DNA of 56,545 nucleotides from Candidatus Cloacimonetes bacterium HGW-Cloacimonetes-1 (GTDB lineage Bacteria; Cloacimonadota; Cloacimonadia; Cloacimonadales; Cloacimonadaceae): NCBI GenBank assembly GCA_002841975.1, contig PHBQ01000004.1, positions 1 to 56,545 of the forward strand, read 5' to 3'. Shown piece by piece: positions 28,387 to 38,105 of this stretch (position 1 is its first letter; each line of letters starts with the position of its first letter). The notes under the pieces were generated by a model. It saw only the letters and a program-made list of their open reading frames with translations, ran no database searches and was not told where the DNA came from. The position numbers and the translations under genes were made by a program.

Positions 28387-29846
28387 AAATAAAACTCCTT
28401 GTTGTTTTTCAAATATTCTTCCATTTGAAACTTTCGTTCCAAGCCACGAGCGTTCATGTAACGAACCTTGCCCAGGATCGGCCGTTCTTGCCAGGCTCGA
28501 TCGTGCTTGCCAAAACACCATGCAACACCTGCATAGGCATTTGCATCACGTCCATCAAGCTCATATTTATTGTTCAAGTACAGCATAGTATAGTAAGCTT
28601 CTTCCGGGTTATCCGACCATTCTATGATCTTTTTACCCCAATACATACGCATATAATTATGCATTTTACCATGTTCAAGCATTTCTGCTTGAGCTCTATT
28701 CCAGTAAATATCATGAGTATTGCCTTGTTCCAAGTTGTCAAGACAATAATGATATTTTCGACGATCAAATATGTGAGTAGCCAAGCTCTGTCTAGCCCAT
28801 AGGGGAACGGATAAGTAGCTGTCATAATCAGGATTGTAGTGGCAAAAATTAAAGCTAAGTTCTCTGCGGATAATGAGTTCCTCCAGGAAATCAGCGATAT
28901 TACGATCCATCCCTGCCAGGTTTTTTCGGGATTGGATCAGCAGGGGTAAATATTGCCAAGAACAGTTCCAAGCACTGCAGATTCCTTCAATAGTTTGATG
29001 GGGTGAGATCTGTCCAAAATGGAGGTATGGACTCAGGTTGCTTTGAATGCCTTTACCCGGATCAGAACGCTCTGCAGAGTAGTCTTGAAGAGAGTTTAGG
29101 ATGAAGTGATTTAGCCTTGTCAACGCTTCAGTGTAGCCACCGGCAAAACTGTTTACGCAAGATACACTCGTATCATGATTAATGGTGTCCACAATGCATT
29201 GCCACAGATGCCCCAAACTGATGGGATCAGCATTGGTCGCCAGTGTATATGACGTGGACACGGTACTTTTCATGTCCTGCCAATCAATTGCTTGGTGGAT
29301 TGTAGCAAGGGCAAAATTGTGTTCAAAATCCAAGATATGGTTACAGATTTTCCTACGAAGAGTAGCAGCGGAGTATTCCTCTTTCCCGGATGCGATCTCG
29401 ACCGGAACCACAGCTTCAGTCTCGATAACATTCAAGTCCAGGTTTGCTTTATGGAGGTTGGCTGCCACTTGATTGCGTATCTCTCCTTGCCAGCGCAGAT
29501 ATCCCAGATCCGTGAATACAGAAACTGCGTTCATACAAACCTTGGGGATGAGCTCAGCAGGATCTCCCTGCATGACCAGCATACCAATTCCCCACTTCCG
29601 GAGTTCATTCATGGTCTCAACCACTCCCTCTGCCATAAAGCGGAAATGTCTTTGATTAGCCTCCGGGATATTTGGCATCACTACAAAAGCCACTAACAAG
29701 GGTAGTTTGAGTGCATTTGCTTCATTCATCGCCGTCTGCAGGGCAAGATTGTAGTGCACACGTTGAGCTTGCTGCATCCAATACAACACGTATTTATTCT
29801 GCCGGTGCATTTCGTGAGCAAGTGCAGATCTCAATTTTGAATTCAT
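28380..29846 (-). CDS. phrB: class II deoxyribodipyrimidine photolyase
   Basis: Repairs UV cyclobutane pyrimidine dimers using light, with FAD. The 488 residues carry class II signatures: [28 protein letters not shown], the segment from WNRAQAEML through [31 protein letters not shown], and HDRAWQERP. The N-terminal half is the Rossmann-like antenna-binding domain. Class II enzymes are patchy in bacteria and common in methanogens and eukaryotes, so transfer is plausible. A strong GGAGG precedes the ATG. The stop overlaps the GTG start of the hybrid kinase, placing DNA repair and sensing in one transcript. Confidence 0.95.
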   Translation of the reverse strand: MNSKLRSALAHEMHRQNKYVLYWMQQAQRVHYNLALQTAMNEANALKLPLLVAFVVMPNIPEANQRHFRFMAEGVVETMNELRKWGIGMLVMQGDPAELIPKVCMNAVSVFTDLGYLRWQGEIRNQVAANLHKANLDLNVIETEAVVPVEIASGKEEYSAATLRRKICNHILDFEHNFALATIHQAIDWQDMKSTVSTSYTLATNADPISLGHLWQCIVDTINHDTSVSCVNSFAGGYTEALTRLNHFILNSLQDYSAERSDPGKGIQSNLSPYLHFGQISPHQTIEGICSAWNCSWQYLPLLIQSRKNLAGMDRNIADFLEELIIRRELSFNFCHYNPDYDSYLSVPLWARQSLATHIFDRRKYHYCLDNLEQGNTHDIYWNRAQAEMLEHGKMHNYMRMYWGKKIIEWSDNPEEAYYTMLYLNNKYELDGRDANAYAGVAWCFGKHDRAWQERPILGKVRYMNARGLERKFQMEEYLKNNKEFYLC

Positions 29847-29904
29847 GAATCCTCCATGGGGTTTTCAATATGTACCCAACATCTCTCATACTGAGATATG
29901 GCTA

Positions 29905-29953
29905 TGATATGGCTATGCCTCCCGATGATTCATAGGGCGGCATAGCCACATCA
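29905..29953. repeat. long imperfect dyad in the photolyase-protease divergent region
   Basis: TGATATGGCTATGCC (29905-29919) pairs with GGCATAGCCACATCA (29939-29953) with one mismatch over 15 bases; an inner CCC/GGG pair can extend it. GATATGGCTATG is also directly repeated at 29895-29917. It lies about 60 bases upstream of the photolyase start and has no T-run, so it is a candidate operator rather than a terminator. The rest of the 501-base gap (29847-30347) is AT-rich with no recognisable gene. Confidence 0.6.
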
Positions 29954-30347
29954 TTGCCACAACTAAGTAAGAAACAAGCAAGGCATATTCTTGAATCATC
30001 ATCCACAAGACATATTGAGATCAGTCAAGTAAAATAGATCGTTGTCTGTTAACAAAGATTGATAGTAGATGTGGCATAGTCTGCACTTTTGAATATTTTG
30101 TATAATAGGATGGCATATGAATTGACAGTAAATGGATATTTCCGGAAGAGTTATCTAGTGGAATATTCAGTCAGGGGAGAGGACTCTCGCTTTAATAATG
30201 AATCCGTTCCAATTTTGTGCCTCAGAATTGTTAGATAGTATTTGGGAAAAAACAGATGATTTATTGCAAATCGGCTTTGAATTTGCATATATAATAGTAG
30301 TATACGAGACATATAAATAGTAAGAATATGAAAATAAAGGAGATAGC

Positions 30348-33300
30348 ATGAAAAAACAAGTGTTATTTGTAGTGCTTCTTACCCTTGTCAGTCTTATGAT
30401 GGCAAGCGTGGGAAACATCAAGCTTCAAAACAGCCCGACCGGAGTGACTTTGCTCCGCAGCTCAGATCAAGGCATAGCTGTGAAATACAGTATTGATGCC
30501 CTTGACTACAAGGATGTAAATACTTCTAAAGGCGTTTTTACAGACGTCTATGTGAAAGACTATACCACCACAAACATCACCGGAGAGCCCAAGCTTCCAC
30601 TGATGAGACAGATTATTCAAGTTCCTCTGGGAGCATCAGTCATCAGCCATGTAATGAGTTCTGATGTCATGACTGTCGACCTGAAAGCAAACGGTATAAA
30701 CTATCCTGTCTTACCGCGTCAGGAATCTGTATCCAAAAGTGAAGATCCCTCCAAATTGCCATTTGTGATCAAGCAAGACTTTTACAATGGTAAAAGCTGG
30801 ACAGATTACCCGATCGTCAAAGTCGAAGAGCTTGGTATGATGCGTGGCGTTAGATTGGTAGCAATCGATTTTATGCCCGTCAAATACAATGCGGATTTAG
30901 GTCAAATGGAAGTCATCAAAAATGCTGAAATCCAGTTCGATTTTGTTGGTAGCGATTTAGCTGCCACCCAAGAGCTGCTGGCAAAGACATACTCACCGGC
31001 TTTTGAGATGATATATGCCAAGACAGTTTTGAACTACAACCCATCACGTGTTACATTGAACCGCTATCCTTTGGGCTATGTGATCGTCACTCCCCAGAGC
31101 TTTGTTTCGACCTTACAACCTTTTATCGATTGGAAGAGACGCGAAGGCTTTAATGTGACAGTGGCCACCACAGAAACCATCGGCACCTCCACAACTGCGA
31201 TCAAGAATTATCTGCAGGGCTTGTGGAATGCTGCTACGACCGAAAATCCTGCCCCCAGTTATTTACTGATTGTCGGTGACACACCGCAGGTTCCAGCTTT
31301 TACGGGAGCTACAGACAGCGGGCACGTCACAGACCTGAATTATGTACGTTTACAGGGAACAGATTATGTCCCGGAAATGTACTACGGTCGTTTTTCTGCC
31401 ACAAACGTTAGTGAATTACAGCCCCAGATCGACAAATCTATGATGCACGAACAGTACACAATGCCCAGTGATGCTTATTTAGCTGATGTCGTCATGATCG
31501 CCGGTGTGGACTCCAACTTTGGTCCTACCCATGCCAATGGACAGATCAATTATGGTGTTAACAACTATTTCAACGCCTCCAATGGCATTACATCATATAC
31601 CTACATGTATCCTGCATCCGGTTCATCAGATGCAGCAATCGTAAGCCGAGTCAGCCAGGGTGTGGGTTATGTCAATTACACCGCACATGGAAATGAAACA
31701 AGCTGGGCAGATCCTACTTTCACCATTTCCAACATCAACAGTTTGCAAAATGCCAATGAATATCCTGTCGTAGTAGGTAACTGCTGCTTGACCAATCATT
31801 TTGATACCGGGCTTTGCTTTGGTGAAGCATGGTTACGTGCTGCAAACAAAGGAGCCGTGCTCTATATCGGTGGTACCAATAGCTCTTATTGGGACGAAGA
31901 CTATTATTGGGGCGTAGGGTACAAACCACCCGTGGTAGCTTCAGGTTCACCTTTTGTGCCAAACCGCGTCGGTGTATATGATGCGATCTTCCACAATCAC
32001 AACGAAGCATTTGCTGATTGGGCAGGTACAGCCGGATCCATGATCTTCATGGGTAACTTAGCCGTCACAGCGTCCAATAGCTCCAGAATCAATTACTATT
32101 GGGAAATTTACTCTATCATGGGGGATCCATCTTTGATCCCTTATGTAGGTATCCCTGCGCAGTTAACTACAAATTATCCTGAAACTATATTTCTGGGTGT
32201 TAGCAGCATAGAACTGACAACAGATCCTTATACTTTGGTGGCTGTATCATCTAACAACGTCTTACATGGCGTTGGTGTCGCAGATGCCGGAGGACAATTG
32301 GTCCTGAATTTCACACCTTTTGAAAACCCGGGTGCAGCCCAATTGGTGATGACTCGTTCAAACCGTCGTCCTATGATAGTAAATCTTCCAATACTTCCAA
32401 ACGTCGGTCCATACGTGACAGCTACTACTGTAGTAGTAAACGATGGTAACAATGGAACTGCCGAAGCCGGTGAAACCATTGGTTTGGATGTTAGTTTTAA
32501 TAATGTTGGTGTACAAGATGCAACAAATTTGACAGCAACAATTTCCACTGATAGCCCTTATATGGTATTTACCCAATCTACTGCCAGCATCAATGTCGTG
32601 GCATCAAACCAGACTGTGACTGTATCAAATGCGTTTACAGCAAATGTATCTGCCATGATACCGGATCAGACTGTTGTTCCAATCACGATCACAATCGTTG
32701 ATGGAAACAATTCTTGGGTATCCAATCGTTCAATCACTGTTAACGCTGCAGATGTTTCATTTGCCAATATCAGCTTTGCCGATGGCAATGGTAACGGTTA
32801 TTTTGAAGCTGGCGAAACTGTGAATATCACAGTAAACCTCACCAATACCGGGCACATGGATGCCGCAAGCGGTACGATGATGATCGTATCCAACAATTCT
32901 GCAGCAATCTTGAGCCAGGGAACATTCACGCTTCCTTCAATAAACATGAACGGATCAGTTCCCGTCACATTCTCGGTGGATTTGGGAAACACACTTACCA
33001 ATGGTACCGTGGTTGTCTTAGGTGTGGCAGTGGATGCCGGATCACAGATGGTAAACAACACGATTCTCCTTCCTATCGGAGTGATCTCCGAAGGGTTTGA
33101 GTCCAATAACTTCACCACCTTCCCTTGGCAAAATACCAGTTCCTTACCTTGGACATTGGTAACCGGAACAGACAATTATCATAGTGGTGCTTATGGTGCA
33201 AAAACCGGAACGATCACTCATAATGGTTCGACTAGCCTTCAAGTTACCATGAATATTGGTGCCGATGGGGACATCTCGTTCTGGCGTCGTGTATCTTCTG

Positions 33301-34142
33301 AAGTCAATTACGACTTCTTGAAGTTCTATATTGATGGTGTAGAAAAGGCAAGCTGGTCTGGTACTCAAGCATGGACCCAATTCAGCTATCCTGTTACTGT
33401 GGGACAACGCACATTTAAGTGGACATATAGTAAAGACGGATCACTATCCTCCGGTTCAGACGCTGCTTGGATAGACGACATCGTATTCCCGATGACTGGT
33501 GTCGGTACTGCCGCTATGTTCTATACTCCCAATGAAACTATCAACATCACAAATGCACATGTCAACACTACTGTTAGCGCAGATTTGATTATCCGTAATC
33601 TGGGTAACACCAATCTGACAGGTATGATCAACTTGCCTGCAGGCTTCACCCTGAGTTATGGCAGCGAACAGCTTCCTCAAACTTACAACTATCAAGTTCC
33701 TGCAAACGAAACAAAGGTATTTAGTGTTTCCTATGCAATAGGCTCAGAACAAATCAATATCACCGATGTCATTTCAATTACTTCAAACGATGCAAATACA
33801 CCGGTATACGTAGTGACAATAACTGTCTCGACAAGTACAGCGAATGATGATGGTTTGACTCCTGTTATCACAGCGTTGAATGGAAACTATCCAAATCCTT
33901 TCAATCCTGAAACTGCAATTCGCTTCGCAGTTAAAGACAGCGGTCCGGTACGCCTCAGCGTATTCAATATCAAAGGACAGTTGGTCAAAACTCTTGTGAA
34001 CAATAGCATGAGTGCAGGTAACCACAGTGTGGTATGGAATGGTAAAGACAATAGCGGTGCCAGCGTAAGCAGCGGCGTTTACCTTTATCGTATGGAAGCC
34101 AAGGGCTTCACACAAACCCGTAAAATGATGTTAATGAAATAA
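30348..34142 (+). CDS. secreted C25 cysteine protease, Lys-gingipain-like
   Basis: 1264 residues. Signal peptide (about 1-20), a long propeptide to about 230, and a C25 catalytic domain at about 240-600. H447 in YTAHGNETSWADP and C480 in VVGNCCLTNHF are 33 residues apart, the same spacing as H444/C477 in Porphyromonas Kgp. T445, N478, W515 and D518 (SSYWDEDYYW) match Kgp T442, N475, W513 and D516, which form the lysine pocket. So cleavage after Lys is predicted. An Ig-like domain, two CARDB-type repeats (with EAGET motifs), a jelly-roll segment like the gingipain adhesin domain, an ASH-like domain and a C-terminal FlgD-like sorting domain (GNYPNPFNPETAIRF) follow. AAAGGAG precedes the ATG. 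Likely exported to the surface. Confidence 0.94.
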   Translation: MKKQVLFVVLLTLVSLMMASVGNIKLQNSPTGVTLLRSSDQGIAVKYSIDALDYKDVNTSKGVFTDVYVKDYTTTNITGEPKLPLMRQIIQVPLGASVISHVMSSDVMTVDLKANGINYPVLPRQESVSKSEDPSKLPFVIKQDFYNGKSWTDYPIVKVEELGMMRGVRLVAIDFMPVKYNADLGQMEVIKNAEIQFDFVGSDLAATQELLAKTYSPAFEMIYAKTVLNYNPSRVTLNRYPLGYVIVTPQSFVSTLQPFIDWKRREGFNVTVATTETIGTSTTAIKNYLQGLWNAATTENPAPSYLLIVGDTPQVPAFTGATDSGHVTDLNYVRLQGTDYVPEMYYGRFSATNVSELQPQIDKSMMHEQYTMPSDAYLADVVMIAGVDSNFGPTHANGQINYGVNNYFNASNGITSYTYMYPASGSSDAAIVSRVSQGVGYVNYTAHGNETSWADPTFTISNINSLQNANEYPVVVGNCCLTNHFDTGLCFGEAWLRAANKGAVLYIGGTNSSYWDEDYYWGVGYKPPVVASGSPFVPNRVGVYDAIFHNHNEAFADWAGTAGSMIFMGNLAVTASNSSRINYYWEIYSIMGDPSLIPYVGIPAQLTTNYPETIFLGVSSIELTTDPYTLVAVSSNNVLHGVGVADAGGQLVLNFTPFENPGAAQLVMTRSNRRPMIVNLPILPNVGPYVTATTVVVNDGNNGTAEAGETIGLDVSFNNVGVQDATNLTATISTDSPYMVFTQSTASINVVASNQTVTVSNAFTANVSAMIPDQTVVPITITIVDGNNSWVSNRSITVNAADVSFANISFADGNGNGYFEAGETVNITVNLTNTGHMDAASGTMMIVSNNSAAILSQGTFTLPSINMNGSVPVTFSVDLGNTLTNGTVVVLGVAVDAGSQMVNNTILLPIGVISEGFESNNFTTFPWQNTSSLPWTLVTGTDNYHSGAYGAKTGTITHNGSTSLQVTMNIGADGDISFWRRVSSEVNYDFLKFYIDGVEKASWSGTQAWTQFSYPVTVGQRTFKWTYSKDGSLSSGSDAAWIDDIVFPMTGVGTAAMFYTPNETINITNAHVNTTVSADLIIRNLGNTNLTGMINLPAGFTLSYGSEQLPQTYNYQVPANETKVFSVSYAIGSEQINITDVISITSNDANTPVYVVTITVSTSTANDDGLTPVITALNGNYPNPFNPETAIRFAVKDSGPVRLSVFNIKGQLVKTLVNNSMSAGNHSVVWNGKDNSGASVSSGVYLYRMEAKGFTQTRKMMLMK

Positions 34143-34162
34143 CCCATAAACAGTTGTTGAGT

Positions 34163-34186
34163 CCGGGAGCAGAATCCTGCTCCCGG
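34163..34186 (+). terminator. hairpin after the first C25 protease
   Basis: Perfect ten-base stem CCGGGAGCAG (34163-34172) / CTGCTCCCGG (34177-34186) with loop AATC, 20 bases after the stop. The bases after it are GTTCATTC, not a T-run, so it may be an attenuator or mRNA-stabilising hairpin between the two protease genes. Confidence 0.55.
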
Positions 34187-34287
34187 GTTCATTCAATTGT
34201 AAGATTCCCTTTATTCATAGCTATCGTTGAGGTTGATGTGAGTAAAGAGAATTTTATAATAGACAACAGAAACAACGTGGAGGAACA

Positions 34288-37200
34288 ATGAAACGCTTGT
34301 TTATAGTACTCGGCCTTATGCTGATAGTGATATCGGCTTTAACGGCGGAACAGTTTACTGTGAGCCCCAATCAAAATGATGTACGTTTGATCTCATCAAA
34401 CCCCAGTCATTCAGTTATGGAACTTACCTTGGGTCATTTCAACCGTGAGGCGGTAACGATTGATGGCAATACATGGTATAACCTCAATCTCAAAAAAGAA
34501 GGTGTCATATTGGAAGCAGGATTACCACAGCTTCCGATCCTCAGTCGCAGTGTGATCATTCCGGATATGGCGCACATGGATATGAACGTATTAAATAGTG
34601 AATACGTAGATATCACAATGCCCATCGCCCCATCCAAAGGGAATCTGACCCGTGATATCGATCCTGCTACGATCCCCTACTCTTTTGGATCATTCTATAA
34701 TTCAAATTTGAGCTATCCTGAACAGATAGCTGTCAATACAGAACCTTTCGTAATCCGTGATTATCGCGGCATGACGGTTCGTTTCCAACCATTTGTATAC
34801 TTCCCGGCTACTCAGACTTTACGAGTTTACACTAGGATCAGAGTAGAGCTTTCTGCCAATGGGACAGACCTCACAAATGCGTTGACAACTCCCAAGTCTT
34901 CTTATAGCTCCGAGTTTGCCAGTATTTATAATGGCTTGTTTCTCAATTTTGCAGACGCAAAGTATCCAAACATGCAAGAAAATGGCAGAATGCTCGTTAT
35001 TACACACAGTATGTTTGCCAATGCCATCCTCCCCTGGGTGGAATGGAAACGTCAAAAAGGCATGCAAGTCGATGTTGTGGATGTTGCTACGATAGGTACT
35101 TCTTCCACTCAGATCAAGACCTATATTGCCAACGAATACAACTTGAATAATGGCTTGATGTATGTACAATTGGTGGGAGACGCTCCTCAGATTGCGACAT
35201 TATCTTCCGGTGGCGGTGGGGCGGATCCCTCTTACACATTGATAGTCGGTAACGACAATTATCCGGAAATCTATATTGGCAGATTCTCTGCAACGACAGT
35301 TGCCGAACTCCAAACTCAGCTTGATAGATCGATCTATTACGAGCGTGACATGCAGGCTGGAAACCCTTGGATCCAAAAAGCCACAGGAATAGCTTCCAAT
35401 GAAGGTGGCGGTTCTCAGGGTGATCTGGGTGAATCTGACCAAGCGCATCATGAGTTGATCCGCGCAGACCTTTTAAACTATGGTTACACTACTGTCGACC
35501 AGTTTTATCAAGCTACCGGAGCTTCTATTGCACAGGTAAACACCAGTATCAATGCAGGCAGAGGTTATGTAAATTATACTGGTCACGGTTCCGATACTGC
35601 ATGGAGCACCACCGGTTTTAGCAATACTAATGCAAATGCTCTGGTGAATGACAACAAATTGCCATTCATCGTCTCTGTTGCTTGTGTAAATGGTAACTTT
35701 GTTTCTATGACCTGCTTTGCAGAAGCCTGGATGCGTTCCGTAAATGAAGCCACAGGTGCACCTGCCGGCTCTATCGTATTTTGGGGATCTTCGATCAACC
35801 AGTCGTGGAATCCTCCCATGCGTGCTCAGGATGAAGTGAAAGATCTCCTGATCGCTGAACAAAAACAGACAATAGGTGGGCTCTTTACCAACGGTGCTTC
35901 CAAGATGATCGAGACTTATTCCACTGATGGTGCCAACATGCACAAAACGTGGATAATCTTTGGAGACGTTTCATTGGTAGTACGCACCAAAGACCCGGTT
36001 GCTCTAACCACAAATTATAATCCAGTTATGTTCTTAGGAACATCAACCCTGCAAGTGAATACAGATCCGGGTGCTGTGGTGGCACTCACTGCCAATAGTA
36101 CTTTGATTGGCAGAGCTGTTGCAAATGCATCAGGTCTTGCATCCGTGAATATTACCAATCCTCCCGATCAACCGATGGATATTACTATTACAATCACCGG
36201 TTTTAATAAAGTTACTCATGTTGGAACGATTCAGGTCTTGCCCAGCAACGGCCCATACGTGGTCGTGAACAGCATGACGATAGCTGATGGCAATGATAAT
36301 TCTCCGTCTACCGGAGAACTGTTAAACCTCAGTTTTAACCTGAATAACGTCGGGTCTTTCAATGCAGAGAATGTGAATATTCTGGTAACATCTACAGACC
36401 AATATCTCACAATCAATATGGACAGTATTCCTGTCGGAAACATCAATGCCAATGGCACATTGGATATCAGTACTGGCATTGAAGCACTTGTATCTGCCTC
36501 TGTTCCGGATCAACACGTATCTGAAATAGCTATTACGATCACAGCTGATGGTAACAACGTATGGAGTTACAACAATTCTATCACCATTAATGCTCCCAGC
36601 TTTGCCTGGGGACAGATGGAGGTGACGGAAGTGAGTGGCAATGGCAACAATAGAATAGATGCAGGCGAAACTGTAGTAATAGCTATTCCTCTTACAAATA
36701 ATGGCCACGCTGCCGCATCCGATGTGATTGGCACTGTGCTAATCAATGGCGTGCAACACATCATAGACCCTGTTGCTACTACCTTCCCTTCTTTACCTGC
36801 CAATGAGACAATGAGCTTTATGTTTAATGTAACCTTTAGCTCCCAGATTCCGGTGGGAACACCTGTATCCATCATGGTGATGCTTGCCAGTGGACAGTAT
36901 TCATCGATTAATACATACAATACCATCGTCGGCTTAGTTGCTGAAGATTTTGAATCCGGTTCTTTCTTGAGCTACCCTTGGACTTTCTCCGGAAACAGCT
37001 GGACGATCGATACCACTTATCCATATGCCGGATTGCGTAGTGCCAAAAGCGCTACAATCAGCCATAGCCAAACCACTTCAATGTCTGTGGTAATGGCTGT
37101 ACCTGCTGTGGGCAATATCACTTTCTGGAAAAAGGTTTCTTCGGAAAGCTCTTACGATTATCTGAAATTCTACATCAATAACAGCCTGCAAGGTCAATGG

Positions 37201-37989
37201 GCCGGCACTGTTGCCTGGAGCCAGGAATCATTCTTTGTTGCTCCCGGAAATAATACTTTCAGATGGGAATACTCCAAGGATAGCGGTGTTTCCAGTGGAT
37301 CTGATTGTGCATGGATAGACGATATAATCTTCCCCGCAGTTGGTGGTACTACCGGAGCTCCGGCTATTACCATTGCTACCACTGCTCTGAACTTTGGGGC
37401 AGTTTTAGTGGGCACTACCAACACAATGCCTTTGGAAATTGCAAATACTGGAAATGCAGTACTCATTGGTACTATTCAAGTAGCAGCACCATATTATATC
37501 ATTTCCGAGAATTCTGATCCAGTGACGGTGATGAACTATGTGGTGAACCCCAATAGTAACCTTGAGATTGCTATTGGCTTTATCCCTGATGCACCAGGCA
37601 TATTTAATGCTGAGATGATTGTCACCAGCGATGATGTGAATAATGCGGCGATTACAATCCCGCTCACCGGAACCGCATCAGGATCGGCAAACAACGATCA
37701 GATCACTCCGATAGTTACTGCTCTCAAAGGCAACTATCCCAATCCCTTCAATCCTACTACTACGATTAGTTATAGTGTAAAAACATCGGGTCCTGTTCAA
37801 CTGGAGATATACAACATTCTTGGCCAAAAGGTCACGACTCTGGTAAACGACAATATTCCTGCAGGGAATCACTCGGTTACTTGGAACGGAACAGATGGTA
37901 ACAATCGAATTGTTGCCAGCGGAATCTATTTCTACCGAATGAAAGCCGGGAAGTATACCAGTACCAAGAAAATGATCATGATGAAATAA
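34288..37989 (+). CDS. secreted C25 cysteine protease, Arg-gingipain-like
   Basis: 1233 residues with signal peptide, propeptide and a C25 catalytic domain closely resembling Porphyromonas RgpB. H433 lies in NYTGHGSDTAW and C466 in FIVSVACVNGNF, 33 residues apart as in RgpB H211/C244. D384 in GESDQAHHELI matches RgpB D163, which binds the substrate arginine, and W507 in SSINQSW matches W284. Cleavage after Arg is therefore predicted. After the catalytic and Ig-like domains come CARDB-like repeats (one with RIDAGET), a jelly-roll adhesin-like segment, an ASH-like domain, and the FlgD-like/type IX sorting domain with GNYPNPFNPTTTISYS. GGAGG precedes the ATG. It shares the C-terminal arrangement with the upstream protease, so the two are ancient duplicates with different specificity. 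Confidence 0.95.
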   Translation: MKRLFIVLGLMLIVISALTAEQFTVSPNQNDVRLISSNPSHSVMELTLGHFNREAVTIDGNTWYNLNLKKEGVILEAGLPQLPILSRSVIIPDMAHMDMNVLNSEYVDITMPIAPSKGNLTRDIDPATIPYSFGSFYNSNLSYPEQIAVNTEPFVIRDYRGMTVRFQPFVYFPATQTLRVYTRIRVELSANGTDLTNALTTPKSSYSSEFASIYNGLFLNFADAKYPNMQENGRMLVITHSMFANAILPWVEWKRQKGMQVDVVDVATIGTSSTQIKTYIANEYNLNNGLMYVQLVGDAPQIATLSSGGGGADPSYTLIVGNDNYPEIYIGRFSATTVAELQTQLDRSIYYERDMQAGNPWIQKATGIASNEGGGSQGDLGESDQAHHELIRADLLNYGYTTVDQFYQATGASIAQVNTSINAGRGYVNYTGHGSDTAWSTTGFSNTNANALVNDNKLPFIVSVACVNGNFVSMTCFAEAWMRSVNEATGAPAGSIVFWGSSINQSWNPPMRAQDEVKDLLIAEQKQTIGGLFTNGASKMIETYSTDGANMHKTWIIFGDVSLVVRTKDPVALTTNYNPVMFLGTSTLQVNTDPGAVVALTANSTLIGRAVANASGLASVNITNPPDQPMDITITITGFNKVTHVGTIQVLPSNGPYVVVNSMTIADGNDNSPSTGELLNLSFNLNNVGSFNAENVNILVTSTDQYLTINMDSIPVGNINANGTLDISTGIEALVSASVPDQHVSEIAITITADGNNVWSYNNSITINAPSFAWGQMEVTEVSGNGNNRIDAGETVVIAIPLTNNGHAAASDVIGTVLINGVQHIIDPVATTFPSLPANETMSFMFNVTFSSQIPVGTPVSIMVMLASGQYSSINTYNTIVGLVAEDFESGSFLSYPWTFSGNSWTIDTTYPYAGLRSAKSATISHSQTTSMSVVMAVPAVGNITFWKKVSSESSYDYLKFYINNSLQGQWAGTVAWSQESFFVAPGNNTFRWEYSKDSGVSSGSDCAWIDDIIFPAVGGTTGAPAITIATTALNFGAVLVGTTNTMPLEIANTGNAVLIGTIQVAAPYYIISENSDPVTVMNYVVNPNSNLEIAIGFIPDAPGIFNAEMIVTSDDVNNAAITIPLTGTASGSANNDQITPIVTALKGNYPNPFNPTTTISYSVKTSGPVQLEIYNILGQKVTTLVNDNIPAGNHSVTWNGTDGNNRIVASGIYFYRMKAGKYTSTKKMIMMK

Positions 37990-38010
37990 CAGAAACTCAT
38001 AATAATACGA

Positions 38011-38040
38011 AAAGCCCGAATCTGATTCGGGCTTTTTTTT
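38011..38040 (+). terminator. rho-independent terminator after the C25 pair
   Basis: AGCCCGAA (38013-38020), loop TCTGA, TTCGGGCT (38026-38033?) followed by a run of T to 38040. It begins about 20 bases after the stop of the second protease and separates it from the oligopeptidase gene. Confidence 0.9.
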
Positions 38041-38105
38041 ACATATACACTTGCAGTACTGTATTTTCAATTGACACTCCATAGCCTATCGTAAAAAGAG
38101 ATATC

